Assembly (NCBI GenBank): GCA_028279865.1 | Contig: JANQMV010000050.1 | Span: 1-64,000 of the forward strand | DNA length: 64,000 nucleotides | DNA from: Candidatus Altimarinota bacterium | GTDB lineage: Bacteria; Patescibacteriota; Gracilibacteria; JANQMV01 | Direction: 5' to 3' | Part shown: piece after piece, positions 19,731 through 27,764 of the stretch | How positions within the stretch are numbered: the first letter of the stretch is position 1 | Layout of the letters: each line of letters starts with the position of its first letter | The notes under the pieces: model-generated | What the model saw: the letters and a program-made list of their open reading frames with translations, nothing else | Database searches by the model: none | What the model was told of the DNA's origin: nothing | Program-made: the position numbers and the translations under genes

Positions 19731-20075
19731 CTATGCTCCGTCATCGTCATCACCATCATCATCACCACAATCATCATTAATCCAGCGACAATTACAATCA
19801 CAGTCAGAGACATTAACAGTTCCTGATTTGACCCATCGAGTATTGTTATTCGCGAAAGAAACATTTCCTCTTGGTCCCGGAATACAACTCCATCTCGCAG
19901 AGGCTTCAGGGATTATTTTGCTAATGATAGCTTCGTTCAAGCTCGCAAATTTTTCTAATGTCCCTCCGGCTAAAAATGCTGAAGCGACACCAACGGGAGC
20001 AGTCAGTAAAAAGGAGATTACAGGAATATACTTTGATTTTTGCTCTTTTTTTTCTACTATCTGTGTATTTGTCAT
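19731..20075 (-). CDS. Small Cys- and Asp-rich peptide; possible substrate of the adjacent radical SAM protein
   Basis: A 114-residue product. A hydrophilic N-terminus (MTNTQIVEKKEQKSKYIP) leads into a hydrophobic Gly/Ala-rich stretch (about residues 19-42). After this comes a short core with Asn and Trp residues, a tight cysteine cluster (SDCDCNCRW ... DDC), and a nearly pure Asp/Gly tail. Size, architecture and position between a HemN-like radical SAM gene and a SPASM-type gene fit a ribosomally made peptide that is modified and exported. Nothing in the sequence proves modification; it could equally be a small metal-binding membrane protein. No known precursor family was recognised. Confidence 0.6.
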   Translation of the reverse strand: MTNTQIVEKKEQKSKYIPVISFLLTAPVGVASAFLAGGTLEKFASLNEAIISKIIPEASARWSCIPGPRGNVSFANNNTRWVKSGTVNVSDCDCNCRWINDDCGDDDGDDDDGA

Positions 20076-20122
20076 GATTAGCTTGGATTATTGAAACAGC
20101 TATTTTTCTAAATCCTAAATTA

Positions 20123-20140
20123 TTGTTTATTAATAAACAA
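20123..20140. promoter_or_regulatory. 18-bp perfect palindrome upstream of the peptide gene
   Basis: TTGTTTATTAATAAACAA, a perfect inverted repeat, lies about 48 bases upstream of the minus-strand peptide start and 45 bases after the radical SAM stop. Its size and position suit an operator for a dimeric regulator of the peptide gene. It lacks the GC stem expected of a strong terminator. Confidence 0.4.
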
Positions 20141-20184
20141 ATTTTTTAAATTGATATAATATTAGGATGTGTTCTTGTAAAAAA

Positions 20185-21468
20185 TTATAATCTTAAAAGA
20201 ATCTCATCCTGTGCCTCTTTTGAGTAAAGATAGATAAAAGTTAAAATGAAATAGTTAATTTGCTGATTTTTTGTTTTAAAGGGCAGTATTTCGTTGTATT
20301 CCGGAGAAATTGAAATTAAGTTATTTTCTATGCTGATATATTGACGAATGGGCTTTACAACTTCCCAAAAAAGTTTCTCTCCAAAAGTTTCTTTTATTTT
20401 GGTAAAAGGTATTTTTGGAAAATGTAAATGTCTGATTAAGATTCGTTTTAGGGATTCTTTTTTTGAAAGAGAATAGTGGTTGTATATTTCTTGGTTATTT
20501 GTCTGAACCTTTTGTTTATATTCACTGTGGCTTTTTGGTTGGCTGCGAATTTTGGTATATTGACCATTGTTCCATAAATATGAGGATGCGCGATAACCTA
20601 TTGCCAAAATGTTTTTTAATTCCAGCCATTTATAGCGCCAGTATTCTGAATCTCGTTTTGGTTTCAATTTATTTAATTCGTACGATTGTGCAATTTTTTC
20701 CGGGTATCTGTCATAATGCTGTAGTGGTATAACCGAAACAGTATTGGGTTTGAGTTTTCTTAGATGTACCAGAGTGTCTTTTAGAAAGTCATCTTCAGTT
20801 TCATTAGGCACTAAGTCATACAGCAAATCAAAGCTAATAAATTGAATACCAGCTTGCCTAAGCCATTTTACCGCATTGTAAACATCTTTGATTTTTTGTG
20901 GTCGCCGAACTTGCTTTAATTTTTCTTCATTAAAACTTTGCACTCCTAAATAAATCCTATTAACTCCTGATTCGGATAATGTTTTTGCAATTTTTTTATC
21001 AATACTGTAAGGCGTAGCTTCTAGGGAAAAAGTAGTGTTTTTTTTAATTTTGAAATTTGTAAAAATGTGATTAATTAATCTTTTTAACTCTTTGGCACCT
21101 AGAATTGTCGGAGTTCCGCCTCCCATGTAAACTGAAAGAACTTTATTTTTTTTGGGAAAATCTTTTAGAATCCAGTTTATTTCTTGGATCAGACAATCTA
21201 CATATTCTTTTGCTCCAAAGGTTTGTATGTGTGGTCCATTGTAAGTACAGTAGGCACATTTGCTTATGCAGAAAGGTACGTGTATATAAAGGGAAAAATC
21301 ATGCGCCTGTTTGATGATTTTTTTTCTAACCTGAAAAGAGTTTTCAGATGATTTACTTAAAATAGATTCAACATTTTTGGGAGGATAATTAAGGTGCCAC
21401 TTGGAAGTTTCGCCAAGCATTGGTAGCTTTTGTGCAATGGTGTTAAATTTTTCTGAAAACCACCACAA
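20185..21468 (-). CDS. HemN/HemW-like radical SAM protein
   Basis: Contains the radical SAM cluster motif CISKCAYC after the family segment SLYIHVPF, the MGGGTPT glycine motif, and downstream GVNRIYLGVQSFNEEKLKQV and LRQAGIQFISFDLLYDLV, all typical of the HemN/HemW branch. A weaker C-terminal region resembles HemN_C. At about 427 residues the length is normal. No haem-biosynthesis gene is seen nearby; the next gene is a small peptide and a SPASM protein lies further on, so a peptide- or cofactor-modifying role is more likely (inference). Start: a TTG is used here, but the frame stays open about 22 codons further upstream with family-like sequence (HWEQYINPDRLWWFSEKF) and no ATG/GTG/TTG, so a rare start such as ATT near 21530 is possible. 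Confidence 0.85.
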   Translation of the reverse strand: MWWFSEKFNTIAQKLPMLGETSKWHLNYPPKNVESILSKSSENSFQVRKKIIKQAHDFSLYIHVPFCISKCAYCTYNGPHIQTFGAKEYVDCLIQEINWILKDFPKKNKVLSVYMGGGTPTILGAKELKRLINHIFTNFKIKKNTTFSLEATPYSIDKKIAKTLSESGVNRIYLGVQSFNEEKLKQVRRPQKIKDVYNAVKWLRQAGIQFISFDLLYDLVPNETEDDFLKDTLVHLRKLKPNTVSVIPLQHYDRYPEKIAQSYELNKLKPKRDSEYWRYKWLELKNILAIGYRASSYLWNNGQYTKIRSQPKSHSEYKQKVQTNNQEIYNHYSLSKKESLKRILIRHLHFPKIPFTKIKETFGEKLFWEVVKPIRQYISIENNLISISPEYNEILPFKTKNQQINYFILTFIYLYSKEAQDEILLRL

Positions 21469-21666
21469 ACGATCTGGATTGATGTATTGCTCCCAGTGTT
21501 TTTCTGCTAAAGGATTTGGAATATTTTATCTTTAAAGCATAAAAAAGTAAGAACCTTTTGTTTTATTATAAAATCAATTTTTGATTTAATAAACGTAAAA
21601 TGATTTTAAAAAACATCGTTGTCGTTTAAAATAAACAAAAATATACTTAGAATTACTGTATTCAAA

Positions 21667-23865
21667 ATGCTAAAAATTAAGTTTCAACTTCTTACAAGTT
21701 TTGTTTTTGTGTTTTTGTCTGGTGCTTTTTTTGTGCCAAAAACTTTAGCTGCTACCTATAACTATAACCCTTCCGGAGCAGGTAGCTTTAATTTTTCACA
21801 ACCGGGAATTAACACTGTCCGTGCTTGTAATTTAGATGGTATTTGTAATAGTACAACCTTTTATATTGATAATGCTGCACCAAATTGCGGGAGTATAACT
21901 CAGCAAGTTTTGCCCGGAGGTTCTGTTGAGGTGACAGTGCCTTGCTCTGATGCGCACTCCGGTTGTGTGCAGAATGTCTATAAACAGACTTATTCTGCAA
22001 ACGGAAATAAAAGTATTACAATTAGTGACAAAGTCGGTTATACAAGAAATTGTTCTTTTTCCGTTACTGCCGTTGATAAGACACCGCCTAACTGTGGGAC
22101 AATTACGAAAATACCGACAAGCTGGACGAGCGGTTATGTAACCGCAACAGTGCAATGCGTGGGCTCTGATTGCCAAAGACCTAATTATAGTACTACATTT
22201 ACTGCAAATGGTACGAAAAACATAACGATACAAGATCATACCGGCAACTCAAGAAGTTGTGCTATTTCCGTTTCCAATATTGATAGATATGCGCCAAGCT
22301 GTGGTGCGGTGAGTCGTAGTCCCTCCTCATGGACATCTGGCAATGTTTTTGCGGCATTAAGTTGTTATGACACGGGAGGATCGGGTTGCCAACAATCGTC
22401 TTATGGATCAACTTTTTATTCAAATGGTGCGAAGTATGTGACGATTAGGGATTATGCTGGAAACAGTAGAACTTGTGGTATTTCTGTTTCTAACATTGAT
22501 AAAACAATGCCGGTTTGTTCAAGAACACTCATTCCGAGTTTTTGGACTAATACTGATGTGACAGCTGTGGCAAGCTGCAGTGATACACCATCTGGCTGTC
22601 AGCAATCGGTACAAAGTCGTTTGGTTAGTTCAAACCAGACGGTCCCATTTAATATTCGAGATCGTGCAAACAACACGACTTCTTGTAATGTAAATGTTTG
22701 GAATATTGATAAACAGAGACCAACGTGTACAACTTCTTTTTTAACAACAATTAATTCTCTTGGTTGGTCTAAAGAAGCGGTGGTTGCTCAGGCTAAATGC
22801 AGTGATACAGGTAATTCTAATTGTAAAAGCGGTCAGAATTTAACTACAACGATTACAAAGCATAATTCAAACCACACTTTTAGTGTTTCAGATAATGCTA
22901 ACAATACTAATACTTGTACAACAAGTACTGTTAAAATTGATCGAGATTCGCCAAAATGTGATTTTGAGGGGACGGGTTGGGTGACTTTACCTGCCAATGT
23001 TACCCCAAACTGTAACGATACTGTTGTGCAGACTTCAAACAATGGTGTTTCTGGTTGTAAAGCTGTCGAAGATTTTGATATTGAACGAGTCTCGGAAATA
23101 TCAAAGGTTAAAGTAGTCGATAATGCTGATAATGTGTCTTATTGTAAGGAGGAGGATTTAATGGTTCATTATGTCGAAATTAGAGGAACACAAGGAGGTG
23201 AAACCAATTCTGCTTTGAAGCAGACTCTGGCTAATAATATCAAGCAAAATGTGGCTGATTTAACTAGAAACGAATTGCCAAATTCAACTAATACAACTCT
23301 AAATTATAATTTAAATAATGGGACAATTGCCTATTATCAGGGTGATGTCCGTCTGAATGCTTTTGAAGTCAGTGGTAAGAAAACAATTATTGTTGAGAAT
23401 GGAAGTTTGACTTTGAATGGTAATGTCACTTATGACACAAATAGTATTTTGGGCATAATTGTGCTGGGGACTGCTAATAATGGCAATGTTACAATCTCAG
23501 CAAATGTTGACACTGTTCAAGCAATTCTTTTTGCAGAAGGAAAACTGATTAGTGAGGATCAAGATAGTGCGACCCAGCTTTATTGGAAAGGTAGTTTGAT
23601 TACGGATAATACAATTGGAGGGCATACACAAAATCCTCAAAAATGTTCCAACAAAACGACAAACTGTAATTCAAGCCAATCAAGAACCGATGATCTTAAT
23701 TACTTTAGAAGCTATCATCATTCTATTGCAGGTGCTGTTTCTTCAAGTGATCCGCAAAAAAGCAATGCTCCTACTATCATAGAATATGATTCAATGGTTC
23801 AGCAAAATACTCCATATGGGTTTGAAATGTCAGGAGAGTTTTCCCTTCAGGAAATTATTAATTAA
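21667..23865 (+). CDS. Secreted Cys-rich repeat surface protein
   Basis: The chosen ATG gives a signal peptide (MLKIKFQLLTSFVFVFLSGA, cleavage near TLAA); an upstream in-frame TTG would add 16 residues that do not look like a signal. The mature protein has six or seven Ig-like repeats of about 70 residues. Each contains DxxGN...C.....V.NIDxxxPxC and cysteines that probably form disulfides. The last 230 residues are different: a beta-helix-like stretch (KTIIVENGSLTLNGNVTYDT ... NVTISANVDTVQAILFAEGK) and a Ser/Asn-rich end without a membrane helix. No TGA is used in 748 codons, unlike the surface operon 5 kb away. The role is probably adhesion or cell-surface structure; the binding partner is unknown. 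Confidence 0.75.
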   Translation: MLKIKFQLLTSFVFVFLSGAFFVPKTLAATYNYNPSGAGSFNFSQPGINTVRACNLDGICNSTTFYIDNAAPNCGSITQQVLPGGSVEVTVPCSDAHSGCVQNVYKQTYSANGNKSITISDKVGYTRNCSFSVTAVDKTPPNCGTITKIPTSWTSGYVTATVQCVGSDCQRPNYSTTFTANGTKNITIQDHTGNSRSCAISVSNIDRYAPSCGAVSRSPSSWTSGNVFAALSCYDTGGSGCQQSSYGSTFYSNGAKYVTIRDYAGNSRTCGISVSNIDKTMPVCSRTLIPSFWTNTDVTAVASCSDTPSGCQQSVQSRLVSSNQTVPFNIRDRANNTTSCNVNVWNIDKQRPTCTTSFLTTINSLGWSKEAVVAQAKCSDTGNSNCKSGQNLTTTITKHNSNHTFSVSDNANNTNTCTTSTVKIDRDSPKCDFEGTGWVTLPANVTPNCNDTVVQTSNNGVSGCKAVEDFDIERVSEISKVKVVDNADNVSYCKEEDLMVHYVEIRGTQGGETNSALKQTLANNIKQNVADLTRNELPNSTNTTLNYNLNNGTIAYYQGDVRLNAFEVSGKKTIIVENGSLTLNGNVTYDTNSILGIIVLGTANNGNVTISANVDTVQAILFAEGKLISEDQDSATQLYWKGSLITDNTIGGHTQNPQKCSNKTTNCNSSQSRTDDLNYFRSYHHSIAGAVSSSDPQKSNAPTIIEYDSMVQQNTPYGFEMSGEFSLQEIIN

Positions 23866-23888
23866 ATTAGCAAGGTAAGCGCAGTTAT

Positions 23889-23920
23889 AGCGGAAAGCAT
23901 TACGTATGTTTTCCGCTTTT
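23889..23920 (+). terminator. Intrinsic terminator after the Cys-rich repeat protein
   Basis: Eight-base stem AGCGGAAA / TTTCCGCT with a 13-base loop, followed by TTT and further T-rich sequence. Confidence 0.8.
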
Positions 23921-23980
23921 TATTAGCTTGAATAGTCAGAATTGAAAGGTTATAATTTGGGGTGAATTTAAGCGTAGTGA

Positions 23981-24655
23981 ATGAAAAGTGTTTACATTGT
24001 GATTCCGGCACGTAATGAATCTCGGAAAATTGGTGAGGTTATTACAAAAATTAGAAAAGAGGGATTTCAACATATTTTGGTTGTGGATGATGGCAGTAGC
24101 GATCAGACTTTTCAGATTGCTGAACAAAATGGAGCAAAAGTTGTCAAACATATTGTGAATCGAGGCGCGGGCGCAGCTACATTTACCGGCATACAAACCG
24201 CTTTGGAGCTGGATGCGGAAATAATTGTAACTATGGATGCAGACGGGCAGCACGATTCGAAAGATATTCAAAGTTTAATCCAGCCTATTTTAGATAAAAA
24301 AGTCGATGTTGTTTTGGGAAGTCGTTTGATTTTAAAAAAGGGCATGCCTTTGATACGCCGTTTTTTTAATTATATTGGCAATTTGGTGACGTGGGTTTTA
24401 TTTGGTTTATGGGTTTCTGATAGCCAGTCCGGCTTTAAAGCTTTTAGCAAAAAAGCTGCAGCAGCGATTGAAATAAAAACCAATGGTTATGAGTTCTGCT
24501 CGGAAGTAATCCGTGAGTTAAAGGTAAAAAAAATCAAATACACGGAAATACCGATAAAAACCAAATATACCAAATATTCCATGCAAAAAGGACAGAGTTT
24601 TGCGAATGGGGTCAGTACTTTAGTGAAATTGGTTTTACGCAGTTTTATGAAATAA
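23981..24655 (+). CDS. Family 2 glycosyltransferase, dolichyl-phosphate-mannose-synthase type
   Basis: GT-A fold enzyme that transfers a sugar from a nucleotide donor, probably to a polyprenyl phosphate. The N-terminus YIVIPARNESRKIGEVI, the VVDDGSSDQT motif, the NRGAGAAT segment, the DxD-region motif TMDADGQHDSKDI and the GSRLI segment are all characteristic. At 224 residues it is a soluble or peripherally bound form without C-terminal membrane helices. It follows a terminator, so it starts its own unit, and is followed 46 bases later by a sugar-kinase gene. Confidence 0.9.
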   Translation: MKSVYIVIPARNESRKIGEVITKIRKEGFQHILVVDDGSSDQTFQIAEQNGAKVVKHIVNRGAGAATFTGIQTALELDAEIIVTMDADGQHDSKDIQSLIQPILDKKVDVVLGSRLILKKGMPLIRRFFNYIGNLVTWVLFGLWVSDSQSGFKAFSKKAAAAIEIKTNGYEFCSEVIRELKVKKIKYTEIPIKTKYTKYSMQKGQSFANGVSTLVKLVLRSFMK

Positions 24656-24701
24656 AAAGGAGGTATTGTTACATACTTAAGACACTTTAATTCTATAATC
24701 A

Positions 24702-25643
24702 ATGAATTTAATCGTTACCGGATCTTTGGCTTTTGACCATATTATGGTTTTTCCCGATCAGTTTAAAAATCATATTTTACCTGATAAAATACATATTTTA
24801 AATGTTTCATTTAATGTAAATAGCTTGCAAAAAGAATTCGGCGGGACAGCCGGTAATATTGCTTATACGCTTAAACTTCTTGAGCAGAATCCGATTATTG
24901 TAGGAACGGTTGGTAAAGATTTTGTAACCTATCAAAAAAGATTGGAGTCTTTAAACTTAACAACAGAGCATGTTCAAATACTTGAAGATGAATTTACGGC
25001 ACAATGTTTTATTACTACGGATCAAGATGATAATCAAATCACCGTTTTTCATGGAGGTGCGATGTTTCAGGCCCATAAAAAGAAGTTAGAAAGCTTTTAT
25101 GTAGATTCCCGGGATTTGGTAGTTATTTCTCCAAATGGTACGGAGGCAATGGTTGAACATGCAAATTTTTGCAGAGAAAATGAGGTAAAATATATTTTTG
25201 ATCCAAGCCAAAGTGTTTTGGCTCTTACGGGAGAAGATTTGATGCAATGTATTGGTGGTGCGGAATTTTTAATTGTAAATGATTACGAGTGGCAAATTAT
25301 TCAAAATAAAACCGAGCTAAATTTGGAAAATATTTTCCAATATGCGAATAACTTAATTATTACTTTAGGAGCAGAGGGATCTATTATACAAAATAAAAAT
25401 GAAAAAATGCAGATAGGTGTTGCAAATCCGGATCAAATTGTTGATCCTACAGGTTGTGGAGATGCGTATAGGGCAGGTTTTATGTTTGCTTTGAGATTGG
25501 GGCATGATCTTAAAAAATGTGCGCAAATTGCTGCCACAGCTTCTTCTTATGCAATTGAGCAATATGGCACTCAAAATCATAAATTTACGCCGGAAGATTT
25601 TGCGAAAAGGTATGAACTTAACTTTAAAGAGAGCTTAAAATAG
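24702..25643 (+). CDS. PfkB-family sugar/nucleoside kinase
   Basis: Ribokinase-fold kinase. The N-terminal motif is FGGTAGNIAYTLKLL and the C-terminal ATP-site signature is DPTGCGDAYRAGFMFAL with its catalytic Asp; the middle has VNDYEWQII. At 313 residues it is a normal length. The sequence resembles the adenosine-kinase-like or ribokinase-like part of the family, but the substrate cannot be fixed from motifs. A second, distinct PfkB gene lies at the right end of the window. Confidence 0.88.
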   Translation: MNLIVTGSLAFDHIMVFPDQFKNHILPDKIHILNVSFNVNSLQKEFGGTAGNIAYTLKLLEQNPIIVGTVGKDFVTYQKRLESLNLTTEHVQILEDEFTAQCFITTDQDDNQITVFHGGAMFQAHKKKLESFYVDSRDLVVISPNGTEAMVEHANFCRENEVKYIFDPSQSVLALTGEDLMQCIGGAEFLIVNDYEWQIIQNKTELNLENIFQYANNLIITLGAEGSIIQNKNEKMQIGVANPDQIVDPTGCGDAYRAGFMFALRLGHDLKKCAQIAATASSYAIEQYGTQNHKFTPEDFAKRYELNFKESLK

Positions 25644-25717
25644 GAGATGAAACAATTTTGTTTGGTTTACCAGTTTTGCTGAAAATTTGAAATTTAAAAC
25701 TTAAAATTGCTGATGTT

Positions 25718-27331
25718 ATGTTGAAAAAAAGTATTTGGAGCTTAGGGATAACCTTGAGTTTGGTTATATTTTCTTGCTTTACAGTTGATCAGGCTTTTGC
25801 AGAAGGTGATGAAAATCTTGCATTAGAAGAAACCGGTACGGGGGAGGTTTTATTGGAGTTTGAACCGGAAGTTGTGCCGGCGCTTATTCCTGTTATCTCG
25901 GGTGATGATTTTATAGAAATAAATAAAAAATCTCTTTTTGATGCGGCTGATTCATCTTTACTTTTAGATGTGGAGGGTACGACTTATATTTGGAATTTTG
26001 GAGACGGTAAACCCGACCAAGTTGGTAAAGAAATTATTTACGATTTCGCAGAAACAGGATCATATACTGTAACTTTAAAAATCAAACAAGGTGATATTGA
26101 AAAGCAAGTTCAAAAAAATGTTTTTGTCTACAATAAAAAAGCGGTTTTGATTACAGACTCTGCGTTTGTTCAAAATGATGTTAGTTCAGAAGAAGGGGCA
26201 AATCCGGAAAATCAGAAGCTTGCTATCGCTGATCAAGCGGCCCGTCAAGGTGTATGGCTTAGTACAATCATTATAGAAGATGAAGAAACAGCTTTTTTAG
26301 CTGAAGAAAAGGTTATTCAACAGCTTACGCAAAAGGCGGATATTGTGAGCGATGCAGACTATCTGATTTTTTATACGAAGACATCTTTAGGCTTGCAAGG
26401 TTTTGCACGTTATTGGCAGAACCTTGAAGAAGAAAATAAATTTGATCTTAATAAAAAGTCTCTAATAAAAATTACAGATGATAGCTTGGAAATTACCTCC
26501 AACCTTACTCAACAATCTTTTAATGTCATTAAACCAAATTTTATTTTAGTAACACGCAAAGAAGCAATTAATCCTATTTTTGAATTACAAGATAATAGTA
26601 AAATTTTGCAGGTGCTTGATAGTCGAGCTGTTGGCTATAAGGTTGTTGATGAAAGAAGCGAACGATCCAAATTATTTGTTTTATCTACAATTATTACAGG
26701 TTTTATCGCTCAGGGAATTCCACCTAATACAATTTATTTGATTTTGGCATTTCCTTTTGCAGCCTTTTTTGTTGCTTTTGCTCGGCAGTTTGTAGGTTTA
26801 TCAACTTTTGGGGTTTATACTCCCTTGATGTTGGTAATTTCATTTTTGATTTTGGGAGTAAATCTTGGTTTGAGTATTTTATTTGTCGTGATTTTGATTA
26901 GTTATACTTTACGGAAAATTTTTAATAAAGTTGATTTGCTTTATATCCCTCGAGTTAGCTTGATGTTTTCATTTATTAGTTTGTCTTTTTTAATTACAAT
27001 CTGGTTTATTTTGAAGTTCAGTACGCCGGTTTCGATTACTTTGGCAATTTTTCCAATGCTGGTGATGTCAACAATGTCGGAAAAATTTGTTTCTGTGCAG
27101 TCTGAAGAAGGTATGGGTACTGCTATGTTTAGTGCATTTGAAACGATTATTATTGCTGTTTTCTCTTATTATTTTTTGATTTGGTCTTCATTTGCAGATT
27201 TGCTGATGTCTATGCCCGAACTAATTTTATTGCCTTTAATTGGAAATTTTATTTTGGGTAAATTTTCAGGATTGCGTCTGACAGAATATTTTAGGTTTCG
27301 TATGTTGTTTAAGGAAAATATTGAAGAATAA
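25718..27331 (+). CDS. PKD-domain protein fused to a 7-transmembrane domain (7TM_transglut-like)
   Basis: A signal peptide (LGITLSLVIFSCFTVDQAFA) is followed by a PKD domain with its hallmark YIWNFGDGKPD (about residues 55-145), an alpha/beta extracytoplasmic region (about 145-310) and seven hydrophobic helices (about 320-525). The helical part resembles the 7TM domain usually attached to an inactive transglutaminase. Such proteins are encoded beside RimK-like ATP-grasp ligases in many bacteria, and here such a ligase is two genes downstream. Replacement of the usual N-terminal transglutaminase-like domain by PKD is unusual. It probably acts as the membrane receptor or platform of the cluster. 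Confidence 0.7.
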   Translation: MLKKSIWSLGITLSLVIFSCFTVDQAFAEGDENLALEETGTGEVLLEFEPEVVPALIPVISGDDFIEINKKSLFDAADSSLLLDVEGTTYIWNFGDGKPDQVGKEIIYDFAETGSYTVTLKIKQGDIEKQVQKNVFVYNKKAVLITDSAFVQNDVSSEEGANPENQKLAIADQAARQGVWLSTIIIEDEETAFLAEEKVIQQLTQKADIVSDADYLIFYTKTSLGLQGFARYWQNLEEENKFDLNKKSLIKITDDSLEITSNLTQQSFNVIKPNFILVTRKEAINPIFELQDNSKILQVLDSRAVGYKVVDERSERSKLFVLSTIITGFIAQGIPPNTIYLILAFPFAAFFVAFARQFVGLSTFGVYTPLMLVISFLILGVNLGLSILFVVILISYTLRKIFNKVDLLYIPRVSLMFSFISLSFLITIWFILKFSTPVSITLAIFPMLVMSTMSEKFVSVQSEEGMGTAMFSAFETIIIAVFSYYFLIWSSFADLLMSMPELILLPLIGNFILGKFSGLRLTEYFRFRMLFKENIEE

Positions 27332-27392
27332 ATTTAAAAGAGACTTAAGTCTAGCATTGACTTGCTAAATTATAAATTAAAACCATTAACAG

Positions 27393-27743
27393 ATGGAAAT
27401 TACAATTTATCAGTTGCTGACACCATTATTTGCAATTTTGATGATACTCAAAGGTATTTCACGCTTTAAGCGTGGAGAAATGAGTATACGAAAGTTTATT
27501 CTTTGGGTTTTAGTCTGGGGAGGCATTTCAACCTTAGCTCTTTTTCCGCAATTTGTTAAGATCGCAGCAGATTTGACAGGTCTTGAAAGCGGAATTAATG
27601 CTTTAATTTTTTTTGGTTTTATTTTTTTGTTCTACATTGTTTTTCGTTTGTTTATCATTGTCGAACATTTGGAGAGGGAAATCACAGAAATAGTGCGGAA
27701 AAAAGCGATTGAGGACTTTAAGCAACAAGAAGGGTTAAAATAA
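27393..27743 (+). CDS. DUF2304-like small membrane protein
   Basis: A 116-residue protein with three hydrophobic helices (about residues 4-20, 34-52 and 68-90) and a C-terminal charged tail (VEHLEREITEIVRKKAIEDF). The layout and the helix-2/3 sequence resemble DUF2304, a family often encoded near lipid-linked glycosyltransferases. It sits 61 bases after the PKD-7TM gene and 21 bases before the ligase-peptidase fusion, so it is probably part of the same operon. Confidence 0.75.
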   Translation: MEITIYQLLTPLFAILMILKGISRFKRGEMSIRKFILWVLVWGGISTLALFPQFVKIAADLTGLESGINALIFFGFIFLFYIVFRLFIIVEHLEREITEIVRKKAIEDFKQQEGLK

Positions 27744-27764
27744 ATTTTTTAAAAACAGGTAAGT

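Noticed and set aside
24692-24704. TATAAT directly before the PfkB start as promoter of a leaderless mRNA
   Set aside because: The hexamer is only three bases from the ATG, so transcription would begin inside the gene, and the nearest -35-like box is 19 bases away.
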